Shown in pieces: positions 36,053 to 44,612 of a stretch of DNA of 64,000 nucleotides. How positions within the stretch are numbered: position 1 is the stretch's first letter; each line of letters opens with the position of its first letter. A program made the position numbers and the translations under genes. The notes beneath the pieces were generated by a model that was given only the letters and a program-made list of their open reading frames with translations, searched no databases and was not told where the DNA came from. The stretch comes from Paracoccaceae bacterium (GTDB lineage Bacteria > Pseudomonadota > Alphaproteobacteria > Rhodobacterales > Rhodobacteraceae): NCBI GenBank assembly GCA_024742705.1, contig JANSXZ010000017.1, positions 1 to 64,000 of the forward strand. Direction: 5' to 3'.

Positions 36053-37087
36053 TCAGTTGGCGATGGTCACACCGACGACCGCCCCGACAGAGGCGTTCCA
36101 CCGCGCGGCCCAGTCGGCGCCGGCGCGTTCGGCCCATTCCGGCAGCACCTGCCCGACCAGCACATCGCGGGCGCGGGCGAAATCGGCGTCCGACACGTCC
36201 ACCAGCGTCATGCCGCGGGCATCTCCGGCGGGGCACTCGCCGTTGCCGGTGAGGCAGGCGATGTCATTCACCAAAGCGTCCTGTGCGGTGGCCCAGGCGG
36301 GGGCTTCGAAATCGGCGGCGATGCGGGTTTCGATAAGGCTTTGGGTTTCGGCGTCGAGGCTGTTCCATTTGTCGAGGTTGATGGCGGTCACCACGCTGTC
36401 CCAACCGCCCAGCGGGATCGGCAGCAGATGGGTGGAAACCTCCCACCAGCCCGCGCTATAGCCCGAGCCGGCCCCGGTCACGGCGCAATCCACCACGCCT
36501 TTCTGCAGCGCGCCGGGCACTTCGGAAAAGCTGACGTTTACGCCTTCGGCGCCCAGAGCCTCGAGAAACTTGGCGGTCATGCGGCCCGAGGCGCGCACTT
36601 TCTTGCCGGCCAGATCGTCCAGCCCGGCGATTTCGGCATTGCAGAAAACCACCTGCGGCGGATAGGGCGCGATGGCCAGCACATGGCTGTTGAACCGGGC
36701 GTTGTAGATGTCTTCGACCATCGGGCGGGCGGCATCGACCATCTCGCGCGCGGCATCGGCGGTGAGCGCCAGAAGCGGTACGTCGAGGCCTTCGAGTTCG
36801 GGCGCATCGGCGACCGCATAGTCGGCCACGGTCATCGCCACGTCATAGACGCCGTCGCCCAGCAGGCGATAGACGTCGCCGACACCCAGGTTCATCTGGT
36901 TGTGCGTGGTCAGGGCGACGTTGATCTTGCCACCCGATGCGGCTGGCAGGGTTTCGGTCCAGAACGGCGCCTCGTACTGCTTGTGCAGCGGCAGGCCCGA
37001 CCAGCTGCCCACGACCGAAAGGTCCTGGGCGGCCAAGGGGGCGGCCAGCATCGTGCTGGCGGCCAGGATGGTCAGTGTCTTTGTCAT
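36053..37087 (-). CDS. TRAP transporter substrate-binding protein (DctP family)
   Basis: A 344-residue periplasmic binding protein with a signal peptide (MTKTLTILAASTMLAAPLAAQ, cleavage after AAQ or nearby). The mature part has the DctP arrangement: FNSHVLAIAPYPPQVVFCN, then LAGKKVRASGRMTAKFLEALGAEGVNVSFSEVPGALQKGVVDCAV, whose Arg usually binds the substrate carboxylate. The sequence VTGAGSGYSAGWWEVSTHLLP follows. It precedes both permease genes, the usual TRAP order. Substrate is an organic acid; exact identity is unknown. GGAG precedes the ATG. Confidence 0.93.
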   Translation of the reverse strand: MTKTLTILAASTMLAAPLAAQDLSVVGSWSGLPLHKQYEAPFWTETLPAASGGKINVALTTHNQMNLGVGDVYRLLGDGVYDVAMTVADYAVADAPELEGLDVPLLALTADAAREMVDAARPMVEDIYNARFNSHVLAIAPYPPQVVFCNAEIAGLDDLAGKKVRASGRMTAKFLEALGAEGVNVSFSEVPGALQKGVVDCAVTGAGSGYSAGWWEVSTHLLPIPLGGWDSVVTAINLDKWNSLDAETQSLIETRIAADFEAPAWATAQDALVNDIACLTGNGECPAGDARGMTLVDVSDADFARARDVLVGQVLPEWAERAGADWAARWNASVGAVVGVTIAN

Positions 37088-37133
37088 TTGGCTTCTCCTT
37101 GTTGGGGGATATCGTGGGCCGGGTGTGGCGGTG

Positions 37134-37943
37134 TCAGGACGACAGGACCGGCACCTCGGCGTCTTCGGGAATATCGGTGATCAGCATGTGACCGGGGCGG
37201 TGGGTGATGCAAAGCGGCACCGCCGCGGCCTCGATTGCCACCTGGGGCGTGACGCCACAGGCCCAGAAAACCGGGCGCTGGCCGCTGGCCACGGGCGCCG
37301 GATCGCCCCAGTCGGGACACATCACATCGGCGATGCCGATCGCGGCGGGATCGCCGCTGTGTACCGGCGCGCCATGCGCCAGCGGAAACCGCCGCGACGT
37401 GGCGGCCGCGGCCGTGACCTGGCCGGCATCCACGCTGCGCATGCTTACCACCATCTTGCCGCGAAACGGCCCGGCGGGCACTGTGTCGATGTCTGACCGG
37501 AACATCGGCACGGTGGTGTCGTTGTCGATATGCCAGACCGGAATCCCGGCCTTTTGCAGCGCATGTTCGAAGGTGAACGAACAACCCAGCGCGAAGGCCA
37601 CCATATCGTCCGTCCAAAGCCCGCGGATGTCGGTCACGGTGTCCACCAATGCCCCGTGACGATAGACGTTGTAGGCCGGCACATCGGTGCGGATGTCGAT
37701 GTCGTGGCCCAGGGTGAACATCATCGGGTTGCCGGTGTCCGACACGCCGACCAGCGGGCAGGGCTTGGGATTGCGCTGGCAGTATCGCATGAAATCCAGC
37801 GCGAAAGCCTGCGGCAGGATCGCCAGATTGCACTGAAGGTAGCCCGCCCCCAGGCCAGCCGTATGCGACTGGTAGCCGCCCTGGCGGATGGCCATGCGCA
37901 CATCGGTCAGGGGGCGCGATTTCAGGGTCTGGTGATCGGTCAT
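37134..37943 (-). CDS. DUF1445 (YcsI-type) putative hydro-lyase
   Basis: A 269-residue cytosolic protein of the DUF1445 family. Typical blocks are GYLQCNLAILP, FMRYCQRNPKPCPLVGVSDTGNP, DMVAFALGCSFTFEHALQKAGIPVWHI, and ITHRPGHMLITDIPEDAEV. Bacillus YcsI lies with KipI/KipA, and a eukaryotic relative is annotated as a D-glutamate cyclase, the enzyme that makes 5-oxo-D-proline. That link fits pxpBC further along the same operon. It is the first gene of the operon, with a palindrome at 38021-38035 about 80 bases upstream. Reaction direction and substrate here are inference. Confidence 0.85.
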   Translation of the reverse strand: MTDHQTLKSRPLTDVRMAIRQGGYQSHTAGLGAGYLQCNLAILPQAFALDFMRYCQRNPKPCPLVGVSDTGNPMMFTLGHDIDIRTDVPAYNVYRHGALVDTVTDIRGLWTDDMVAFALGCSFTFEHALQKAGIPVWHIDNDTTVPMFRSDIDTVPAGPFRGKMVVSMRSVDAGQVTAAAATSRRFPLAHGAPVHSGDPAAIGIADVMCPDWGDPAPVASGQRPVFWACGVTPQVAIEAAAVPLCITHRPGHMLITDIPEDAEVPVLSS

Positions 37944-38020
37944 TTCGGCCTCGCTTGCGGATGTTGCGACCGTGACCGATTGTGGGAATCAATTCAAATC
38001 GATGTTTTTTGAGAATTCCG

Positions 38021-38035
38021 ATAAATAAAATTTAT
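38021..38035. promoter_or_regulatory. Perfect A/T palindrome upstream of the DUF1445/TRAP/pxp operon
   Basis: ATAAAT-AAA-ATTTAT is a perfect inverted repeat that contains the T-N11-A pattern of LysR-regulator sites. It lies in the 121-base gap between the LysR gene and the operon it precedes. Binding by that regulator is inference. Confidence 0.5.
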
Positions 38036-38064
38036 ACTCAGGCGCCGTGCACCCGGAAGCCGCG

Positions 38065-38979
38065 TCATGCCTCGCGGATCTGGTCGGTCGTGCCGTCACG
38101 ATGCCGGATCGCCACCTCGCGCGCCAGTTGCGCGGCGGTTTCGATCAGCGGGTTGCGCGGTTCGGCCAGGTATGAGGCGGTGAAGCGCAGCGGTTGCGGC
38201 ACCCAGCCCGGATCGAACTCGCGGATCGTGCCGCGCGCCACATGTTCGGCACCCAGCGCGCGGGGCAGGGCGGCGACGCCCAGATCCGCCTCGACCAGAC
38301 GGAAGCAGGCCGAAAGCGATGTGGAGGGAAACAGCGCCACATCAGGGCCGACCCTCTCGAGAAGCATTTCCTTGATTTCGCGATAGGGCCGGGTCTGGCG
38401 CGCATAGGTCAGTACGGGGCGCTTCAGGTGGTCGTGCGGATCGGCACGGCGCGGCGCGGCGGCGGCGGCATACCAGGCCAGATCGAACCCCGGCAAGGCG
38501 ACGTTCTTGACCGAGAATTCCGACACCGGCCCCAGCAGCACCACAAGGTCCAGCCCGCGGTTCAGCAAGGCCGTGCGCAGGTTGATCGAGATATCGACGT
38601 TGAATTCGATCTCGAGATTGGGATAGCGCCCGTGCAGCCGGTAGATCAGATCGGGCAGCCAGCTTTGCGCGATGGTTTCCGACACCCCGATGTGCAGGCG
38701 GCCCTCGACGGCTTCGGGGGCGATCACATCGCGGCCCATCATGCCGGTCAGATGTTCGAACCTTTCGGCATAGTCACGAAGCCGTTCGCCGCGGCGGGTG
38801 GGGCGCAGGCCGCCGCCGGTGCGATCGAACAGATCGAAGCCGACGGCGTTTTCCAGGTTGCGCAACCGCGCGGTTACGGCCGGCTGCGTCAGGTGCAGCG
38901 CTTCGGCGGCCCTGCGCACCCCGCCAAGGCGCAGCACATGCAGAAACGTCCTGAGCTGTTCCAGCGTGATTCGGTTCAT
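38065..38979 (-). CDS. LysR-family transcriptional regulator
   Basis: A 304-residue LysR protein. The helix-turn-helix (residues 4-62) reads ITLEQLRTFLHVLRLGGVRRAAEALHLTQPAVTARLRNLE. The effector domain (about 90-295) contains LHIGVSETIAQSWLPDLIYRL and VALFPSTSLSACFRLVEADLGVAALP. The ATG at 38979 is used because similarity begins there; the frame is open to 39096. It is upstream of and on the same strand as the DUF1445/TRAP/pxp operon and most likely controls it. The PHP hydrolase gene lies 58 bases further upstream. Confidence 0.88.
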   Translation of the reverse strand: MNRITLEQLRTFLHVLRLGGVRRAAEALHLTQPAVTARLRNLENAVGFDLFDRTGGGLRPTRRGERLRDYAERFEHLTGMMGRDVIAPEAVEGRLHIGVSETIAQSWLPDLIYRLHGRYPNLEIEFNVDISINLRTALLNRGLDLVVLLGPVSEFSVKNVALPGFDLAWYAAAAAPRRADPHDHLKRPVLTYARQTRPYREIKEMLLERVGPDVALFPSTSLSACFRLVEADLGVAALPRALGAEHVARGTIREFDPGWVPQPLRFTASYLAEPRNPLIETAAQLAREVAIRHRDGTTDQIREA

Positions 38980-39037
38980 TTCTTCAGCAACGCACAGACC
39001 GGCGCGGAACGCACCCGCCGATGATCGCGCGCAAGGC

Positions 39038-39967
39038 TCAGGCGATTTCGGGATAGATCGGGTTCGACCATGCCCGCCTGCCGCCCCGGTCGACAACGGT
39101 GACCCGGATGAAAGGCGACACCGCGAAGCGATCCAGCGGCACCTGCGTGCGCGTCATCGAATGGCCGTGCACCGCCACCGCCGCCGATCCCGCGCCCTGC
39201 ACGATCACCGCGCTGGCGGCGCTGCTTTCCACCACGACATGGCGCTTCTCCCAGTGCACGCCGTGGATCTGCGGGCCGGTCGACGCATAATAGGCGCCCT
39301 CGCGCAGCGCCGCGCAGAGCGCGTCGGGGTCGTTCTCCTGCGCCTTGACCATGACCCAGCCGCCGAAATGATCGGGTTCGGTGAAATGCGCGTCGTCGGT
39401 GGCGCACAGCGTCATTTGACGGCCCTCGGTCAGCAACTGATCCAGCGTGTAGAACCCGTGCGGGCGGTCGCAGCCGACGGCGCAGCCGTGGTTGTAGATC
39501 TCGACCGCGTGGGCGGCTTCGATGGTGCGCGCGTCCTCGGTGGTCAGACCCGACCATTCGGGATGCGCGATGGCCACGAAAGCGCCCGCCGCACGCGCCC
39601 GCGCGGCCAGTTCGGCGCCTGTTTCCTGGCCTTCGACGGGGCGGAAATGCGGCGAGTTGGAGGGTGTGAAATCCTCGGGCAGGCCCACCGCCAGGATATG
39701 CCAAAGTTCGCCGTTCTGCATCGCGCCGGAATGCAGTTCGGCGCCCGGTATCGTGGTGAATCCGTTGCCGCGAAACGGTTTGGTGTCGGTGATCGGATAA
39801 TCGTAGAGCCCGATCATGTGGTCGGTCAGCGAGATGAAGTCATAACCTTCGGCACGGTATCTGCGGCAGACCTCCTCGGGCGACAAGGCCCCGTCCGAGC
39901 GATCCGAATGGGTGTGCAGGTTGCCGCGCCAGAAGCGTCCGGGCCGGTCGAATGCAAGGCTGCTCAT
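39038..39967 (-). CDS. CehA/McbA-type PHP-domain metallohydrolase
   Basis: A 309-residue PHP-fold phosphoesterase/amidohydrolase-like enzyme. Metal-binding motifs are NLHTHSDRSDG (His18, His20, with Asp25), SLTDH (Asp49, His50), the Glu in PGAELHSG, AHPEWSG and the late CATDDAH. Relatives include the carbaryl hydrolases CehA/McbA, which cleave ester or carbamate bonds, but many members have unknown substrates. The start at 39967 (MSSLAFDRPGRFWRGNLHTHS) is the last ATG before the motif. It is divergent from the enolase-superfamily gene across 148 bases; a shared pathway is likely but unproven. Confidence 0.85.
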   Translation of the reverse strand: MSSLAFDRPGRFWRGNLHTHSDRSDGALSPEEVCRRYRAEGYDFISLTDHMIGLYDYPITDTKPFRGNGFTTIPGAELHSGAMQNGELWHILAVGLPEDFTPSNSPHFRPVEGQETGAELAARARAAGAFVAIAHPEWSGLTTEDARTIEAAHAVEIYNHGCAVGCDRPHGFYTLDQLLTEGRQMTLCATDDAHFTEPDHFGGWVMVKAQENDPDALCAALREGAYYASTGPQIHGVHWEKRHVVVESSAASAVIVQGAGSAAVAVHGHSMTRTQVPLDRFAVSPFIRVTVVDRGGRRAWSNPIYPEIA

Positions 39968-40115
39968 CTTCGTCCTTTCAATGCTGCCGGGCGGTTGTGC
40001 TTCGCCCATGTGAAACGGGTATGACAAGCTGGGGCCAAAATGCAATCCGCGCAGTCTTGACACCGTGGCTGCAGCACGGCCCTGATGCGGGCGCAGGGCA
40101 GGCAGGGGGAAAACC

Positions 40116-41222
40116 ATGACAAGGCTGAAACGGATCGAAAGCTTTTGCACCGCGGATGTGGGTTTCGTGCGGGTCACCGCGCAGGACGGCGCGCAGGGGT
40201 GGGGCCAGGTCAGCACCTACCATTCGGATATCACCTGCCAGGTTCTGCACCGGCAGGTGGCGCCCTGGACGCTGGGACGCGACACCACCGATCTGGACGA
40301 TCTTCTGGACCTGGTGACCGAGCGCGAGCACAAGTTTCCCGGTTCGTACATCTGCCGGGCAATGGGCGGGCTGGACACCGCGATCTGGGACATGCGGGGC
40401 AAGATCGCGCAACAGCCGGTCGTGGCGCTTCTGGGGGGCACGCCGGGACGGCTGCGCGCCTATGCGTCTTCGATGAAGCGCGACATCACCCCGAAGGACG
40501 AAGGCGAACGGCTGCGCCGCGAGCAGGGTGAACGCGGCTTTACCGCCTTCAAGATGCGGGCCGGCGCCGAGGTGGGGCGCGGGGCCGACGAATGGCCCGG
40601 CCGGACCGAGGCGATCATTCCCGAAATGCGCCGCGCCCTGGGCCCCGACGCCGATCTTCTGATCGATGCCAACAGTTGCTACAGCCCGGCCCAGGCCATC
40701 GCCGTGGGCCGCCGGCTGGAGGATGCGGGGTTTTGCCACTTCGAGGAACCCTGTCCCTATTGGGAACTGGACCAGACCCGAGAGGTCGCCGAGGCGCTGA
40801 CGATCGACGTGACCGGCGGCGAACAGGACTGCATGTTGCCGACGTGGCGGCAGATGATCGACATGCGCGCCGTCGATATCGTGCAGCCCGACATCATGTA
40901 CATGGGCGGCATATGCCGCACGCTGCGCGTGGTTGAAATGGCGCGGCAGGCCGGCCTGCCGGTGACGCCGCATTGCGCCAATCTGTCGATGGTCACGCTG
41001 TTCACCATGCACCTGCTGCGCGCGATTCCCAACGCCGGGCGCTATCTCGAATTCTCGATCGAGGGCGCCGACTATTATCCGTGGCAGCAAGACCTGTTCA
41101 CCGCCGATCCCTATACCGTGGACGATGGCCATGTGACGATCACCGACGCGCCGGGATGGGGCGTGGAAATCGCGCCCGAATGGCTGGCGCGGGCTCAGTA
41201 CCGCTGTTCCGAACTGGACTGA
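40116..41222 (+). CDS. Enolase-superfamily enzyme, mandelate racemase/muconate lactonizing group
   Basis: A 368-residue enzyme with an N-terminal capping domain and a TIM-barrel. Putative catalytic residues fall in the expected order. They are K146-M-R148 on strand 2 (AFKMRAG), metal ligands D184 in IDANSCYS, E210 or E211 in HFEEP and E236 in GGEQD, and D259 (VQPD) with H286 (TPHCANLS). A Lys-x-Arg plus His/Asp pair resembles acid-sugar dehydratases and racemases of the mandelate racemase subgroup. The gene starts the block that leads into the ABC importer, 208 bases downstream. A short-chain acid or sugar acid is the likely substrate class. Confidence 0.85.
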   Translation: MTRLKRIESFCTADVGFVRVTAQDGAQGWGQVSTYHSDITCQVLHRQVAPWTLGRDTTDLDDLLDLVTEREHKFPGSYICRAMGGLDTAIWDMRGKIAQQPVVALLGGTPGRLRAYASSMKRDITPKDEGERLRREQGERGFTAFKMRAGAEVGRGADEWPGRTEAIIPEMRRALGPDADLLIDANSCYSPAQAIAVGRRLEDAGFCHFEEPCPYWELDQTREVAEALTIDVTGGEQDCMLPTWRQMIDMRAVDIVQPDIMYMGGICRTLRVVEMARQAGLPVTPHCANLSMVTLFTMHLLRAIPNAGRYLEFSIEGADYYPWQQDLFTADPYTVDDGHVTITDAPGWGVEIAPEWLARAQYRCSELD

Positions 41223-41430
41223 TCCGCACCGTGGCGCGCGCCGTTTTTTTCGGCGTTTGCCGGAACTGGCGGCGGCGCGGCGGCGGGGCCGGGTGCGGGC
41301 TGTCTGAAACGGTTGACAGTGCGGGGGTGCGCTCTTCACGTTAGGCGTGGACATCGTCGGGAAGGCGGCTGCCAAGAAACTGATACAAAAGTCGGTCATT
41401 AAGACATGTCACAGAAATCTGGAGTGTGAA

Positions 41431-43479
41431 ATGAAGACCAAAATCAGAGTGCTGCTGCTTTCGGGCGTGGCGAGCCTTGCCGCCGGGGGCGCCTTTGCAA
41501 GCTGCCCGGCGATCACCGCGGCCGACATGCAGGGCATCGCGCCCGGCGCCTATCCGATGCAATACGAACTGGCGGAATTCCAGGCGCTTGCGGGCTGTGA
41601 AATGACCTTTGCGGCCAATCCCGAAAGCGAGGCGCTGAACGGCGCGATCCAGGGCAACCCGGCGCTTTTGCCCCTGGCCGAACGGATCCCGGCTGAACCG
41701 CTGGTGGTGGTGCCCTACGAGCAGGTCGGACGCTATGGCGGCACGCTGAACGCGCTGTCGAACGCCACCGAAGCGGGCACTTCGGATTTCCTGTCGGTGC
41801 GCCACGTCAACCTTGTGCGCTATGCTGACGATCTGCAAACCATCGTGCCCAACGTCGCCAAGTCGTGGGAGTGGAACGCCGATTTCACCCAACTGACGTT
41901 CAAGCTGCGCGAGGGCCACAAATGGTCGGACGGCGCGCCCTTCACATCGGCCGACATCAAGTTCTGGTATGATAACCTGGCGCTCGACAGCAAGATCATC
42001 GAAAGCCCGAAAGACTATGTTCTTGTCGCCGGCGAACGGATGACGGTGGACACGCCCGATGCAACCACCGTTGTCTTCAACCTGCCATCGCCCAAGCCCG
42101 GCCTGCTGGCGCATTTCGCCACGACCTATGCGCCCGCCTTCCAGCCGATGCATTTCCTGGGGCAGTACCACCCCGACATCAACCCCGACGCCGACGCCCT
42201 GGCGCAGGCCTGCGGGTTTGAAAACGGCATCGCCGCGGTTTCGGCCTACTATGGCAACTCGGACTGGACCGACACGCCCTCGCCGATGCTGTCGAATCCG
42301 GACAAGGTTGAATGTCTGCCCAAGGCGACGCAGCCGACGCTGGAAAGCCATATCTACGTTTCCGACACCACCGAGGGCCGCAAGCTGGTGGCCAACCCCT
42401 ATTTCCACATGGTCGATCCGACCGGCCAGCAGCTGCCCTACATCAGCCGGCAGGATGAACTCTATGCCAATGACAACGAGGTGCGGATCCTCAAGCTGGT
42501 GAACGGCGAGGCCGACTACAAGTCTCAGTCGGTTACCTTGCCTTCAGCGCCTATCCTTCTGGAAAATCAGGAAAAAGGCGGTTATACGATCCAGCTGGCG
42601 CCGACCATCGCCTTTCCGACCTTCTCGTTCAACGTGACTGCCGAAAACGAAGCCAAACGTGCCGTCTTCGGTGACGTGCGGTTCCGGCGGGCCATGTCGG
42701 TGGCGATGAACCGCAGCGAAATCAACGAAGTGGCCTATTTCGGCCAGGGTGAGCCGCTGCAATACACCGGCTTCTCGCCGCGCCCCGATTTCATCCCCGC
42801 CGAGCTTGAGCAGAGCTATGCCCAGTTCGATCCCGAAATGGCGCGCGCGCTGCTTGACGAGGTCGGCATGGCAGACACCGACGGTGACGGCTTTCGCGAA
42901 CTGCCCAATGGCGACAAGCTGGTGCTGAACCTGCAATTCGCCACGCAGGGCATTGCCGGCGAAGTTGTGGAACTGGTCGCGCAAAACTGGTCGGACGTGG
43001 GCGTACAGGCCACGGTCAAGGAAGTCACTCCCGATGAATACCGTTCGGCACAGTCGTCGAACCAGCTGGACGTGATGATGTGGCTGAAAGGTCAGCCGGC
43101 GGCGCTGCATCTGGGCGACAACACCTACTGGATTCCGCCGTTCGACGGGTATTTCGATATACGCACCGGTATGCTCTGGGCGGAATACCTTGAAAGCGAC
43201 GGCGCCAGCGGTGTCGAACCCCCCGCCTGGGTCTACGAAATGCGCGACGACATCAACGCATTCCAGGGCGCGGCCATCGGATCGGACGAACAGAACGCGC
43301 TGGGCCTGAAACTGGCGCAGAAGATGGTGGACGAAATGCTGTTCATCGGAACCGTGCGCGCACCGGCACCGATCTATCACCGCAACGCGCTGAAAAACGT
43401 GACCGAATTCAAGACGTGGTCCTACGAATACTACCGGACCTATCCTTACATGCCGGCGCAGTGGTTCTTCGACGAATGA
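41431..43479 (+). CDS. ABC transporter substrate-binding protein (peptide/opine/nickel type, SBP family 5)
   Basis: A 682-residue extracytoplasmic binding protein with a signal peptide (residues 1-24, AAGGAFAS). The mature part has the family-5 block TFKLREGHKWSDGAPFTSADIKFWYDNL and a C-terminal lobe with RFRRAMSVAMNRSEINEVAYFGQGEPLQYT. At more than 600 residues it is larger than DppA (about 535), as in the oligopeptide and large-ligand group. The ATG at 41431 follows GGAGTG. A TTGACA box at 41313-41318 lies upstream. A strong hairpin separates it from the permease genes, as often seen where the binding protein must be made in excess. Confidence 0.93.
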   Translation: MKTKIRVLLLSGVASLAAGGAFASCPAITAADMQGIAPGAYPMQYELAEFQALAGCEMTFAANPESEALNGAIQGNPALLPLAERIPAEPLVVVPYEQVGRYGGTLNALSNATEAGTSDFLSVRHVNLVRYADDLQTIVPNVAKSWEWNADFTQLTFKLREGHKWSDGAPFTSADIKFWYDNLALDSKIIESPKDYVLVAGERMTVDTPDATTVVFNLPSPKPGLLAHFATTYAPAFQPMHFLGQYHPDINPDADALAQACGFENGIAAVSAYYGNSDWTDTPSPMLSNPDKVECLPKATQPTLESHIYVSDTTEGRKLVANPYFHMVDPTGQQLPYISRQDELYANDNEVRILKLVNGEADYKSQSVTLPSAPILLENQEKGGYTIQLAPTIAFPTFSFNVTAENEAKRAVFGDVRFRRAMSVAMNRSEINEVAYFGQGEPLQYTGFSPRPDFIPAELEQSYAQFDPEMARALLDEVGMADTDGDGFRELPNGDKLVLNLQFATQGIAGEVVELVAQNWSDVGVQATVKEVTPDEYRSAQSSNQLDVMMWLKGQPAALHLGDNTYWIPPFDGYFDIRTGMLWAEYLESDGASGVEPPAWVYEMRDDINAFQGAAIGSDEQNALGLKLAQKMVDEMLFIGTVRAPAPIYHRNALKNVTEFKTWSYEYYRTYPYMPAQWFFDE

Positions 43480-43507
43480 TCCGCGCGACGGTCTGATCAA
43501 ACCAATT

Positions 43508-43535
43508 CCGCGGGCGGCCTGCCAGTTGCCCGCGG
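43508..43535 (+). promoter_or_regulatory. Perfect hairpin between binding-protein and permease genes
   Basis: CCGCGGGC and GCCCGCGG form a perfect 8-bp stem with a 12-base loop, 28 bases after the binding-protein stop. There is no U-tract. Such stems commonly stabilise the upstream message or thin out read-through, which would raise binding protein over permease. Confidence 0.55.
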
Positions 43536-43601
43536 TTCCGAAACCGGCCATGCCGCAGCCGCCGCGGCCCTGTGGCAAAAGATCACCCATGGGGGGCCAA
43601 C

Positions 43602-44612
43602 GTGCTGCAATTCCTACAGTTTGCTCTGGTGCGCGCGGGCATGGCGGTGTTTACGCTGCTGATGGTGTCGCTGATCGTGTTTTCGCTGATGGAGCTGGTG
43701 CCGGGCACCTGCGCCGAGCGATACCTGGCATTCAAGAACACCCAGGGTTCGACAATCTCGGTGCAGGACATCGCGGCCGAAGAGGCGCGGCTGGGGCTGG
43801 ACCGGCCGTTTCTGGTGCGCTGGGGCTCGTGGGTGGGCAACGTTGTCTTCAAGGGCGAATTCGGCGACAGCTGCATTCTGCGCGTGAACATCAATCAGCT
43901 TCTTGGCGACAAGTTTCTGATATCCGCGATGATCTGCCTGACATCGCTGCTTCTGGCCTATCTGATCGCCATACCCGTGGGCATCATCTCGGCCTCGTCG
44001 GGCAGCGCCGCATTGAACGGAACGTTGCGCTTCGTCAGCTATCTGGGCCTCGCCATGCCCAATTTCCTGCTGGCGCTGATGATCATGCTGTTTTCAACCG
44101 TCGTGTTCGGAGATTCCCTGACCGGCCTGTTTTCAAACGAATATCGAGATGCGCCCTGGTCCTGGGAGAAGCTGGCCGATTTCCTGTCGCGGGCCTGGCT
44201 GCCGGTGTTTATCCTGGGCTGGTCGGCGACGGCCTTCGCGTTGCAGACGGTGCGCGCGCTGATGCTGGACGAGAACGGCAAGCTCTACGTCACGGCGGCG
44301 CGGGCGCGGGGGCTGCATGGCGGCAGATTGCTGTGGCGCTATCCCGCGCGGCACGCGCTGGGGCCGATCATCAATTCGCTGGGCTTCGATCTGAACCGCA
44401 TCTTCAACGAACTGCCCATCGTGGCGCTGATCCTGACGCTGACCGAGGCGGGTGCGCTGCTGCTGGAGGCGCTGGCCCGGTCCAACGATCAGCAACTTGC
44501 CGGCGCGATCATCTTCCTGCTGACGGCCACCATCGTGACCCTGAATTTCCTGACCGATGTCGCGCTGGCGCTGATTGATCCCCGAGTGCGCAAATCGGTG
44601 ATGGGAGGATGA
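43602..44612 (+). CDS. ABC transporter permease (DppB/OppB type)
   Basis: A 336-residue inner-membrane permease with six main hydrophobic segments and the Dpp/Opp-type EAA loop near residues 220-250 (RARGLHGGRLLWRYPARHALGPIINSLG). The start is taken at the GTG at 43602 (LQFLQFALVRAGMAVFTLLMVSLIVFSL) because a GGGGGG run lies just upstream; a GTG at 43572 would add 10 residues. A long periplasmic insert (CAERYLAFKNTQGSTISVQDI) is present. It overlaps the next permease by 4 bases (ATGA). Confidence 0.9.
   Translation: MLQFLQFALVRAGMAVFTLLMVSLIVFSLMELVPGTCAERYLAFKNTQGSTISVQDIAAEEARLGLDRPFLVRWGSWVGNVVFKGEFGDSCILRVNINQLLGDKFLISAMICLTSLLLAYLIAIPVGIISASSGSAALNGTLRFVSYLGLAMPNFLLALMIMLFSTVVFGDSLTGLFSNEYRDAPWSWEKLADFLSRAWLPVFILGWSATAFALQTVRALMLDENGKLYVTAARARGLHGGRLLWRYPARHALGPIINSLGFDLNRIFNELPIVALILTLTEAGALLLEALARSNDQQLAGAIIFLLTATIVTLNFLTDVALALIDPRVRKSVMGG

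Noticed and set aside
41232-41250. GGCGCGCGCC followed by seven T after the enolase-superfamily gene
   Set aside because: It looks like a terminator at first, but the self-complementary run leaves only a 3-bp stem with a 4-base loop, too weak to call.
41313-41341. TTGACA box before the ABC binding-protein gene as a promoter
   Set aside because: The -35 is perfect, but no acceptable -10 lies 16-18 bases on. It is mentioned with the gene only. The TTGACA at 40057 has the same problem.
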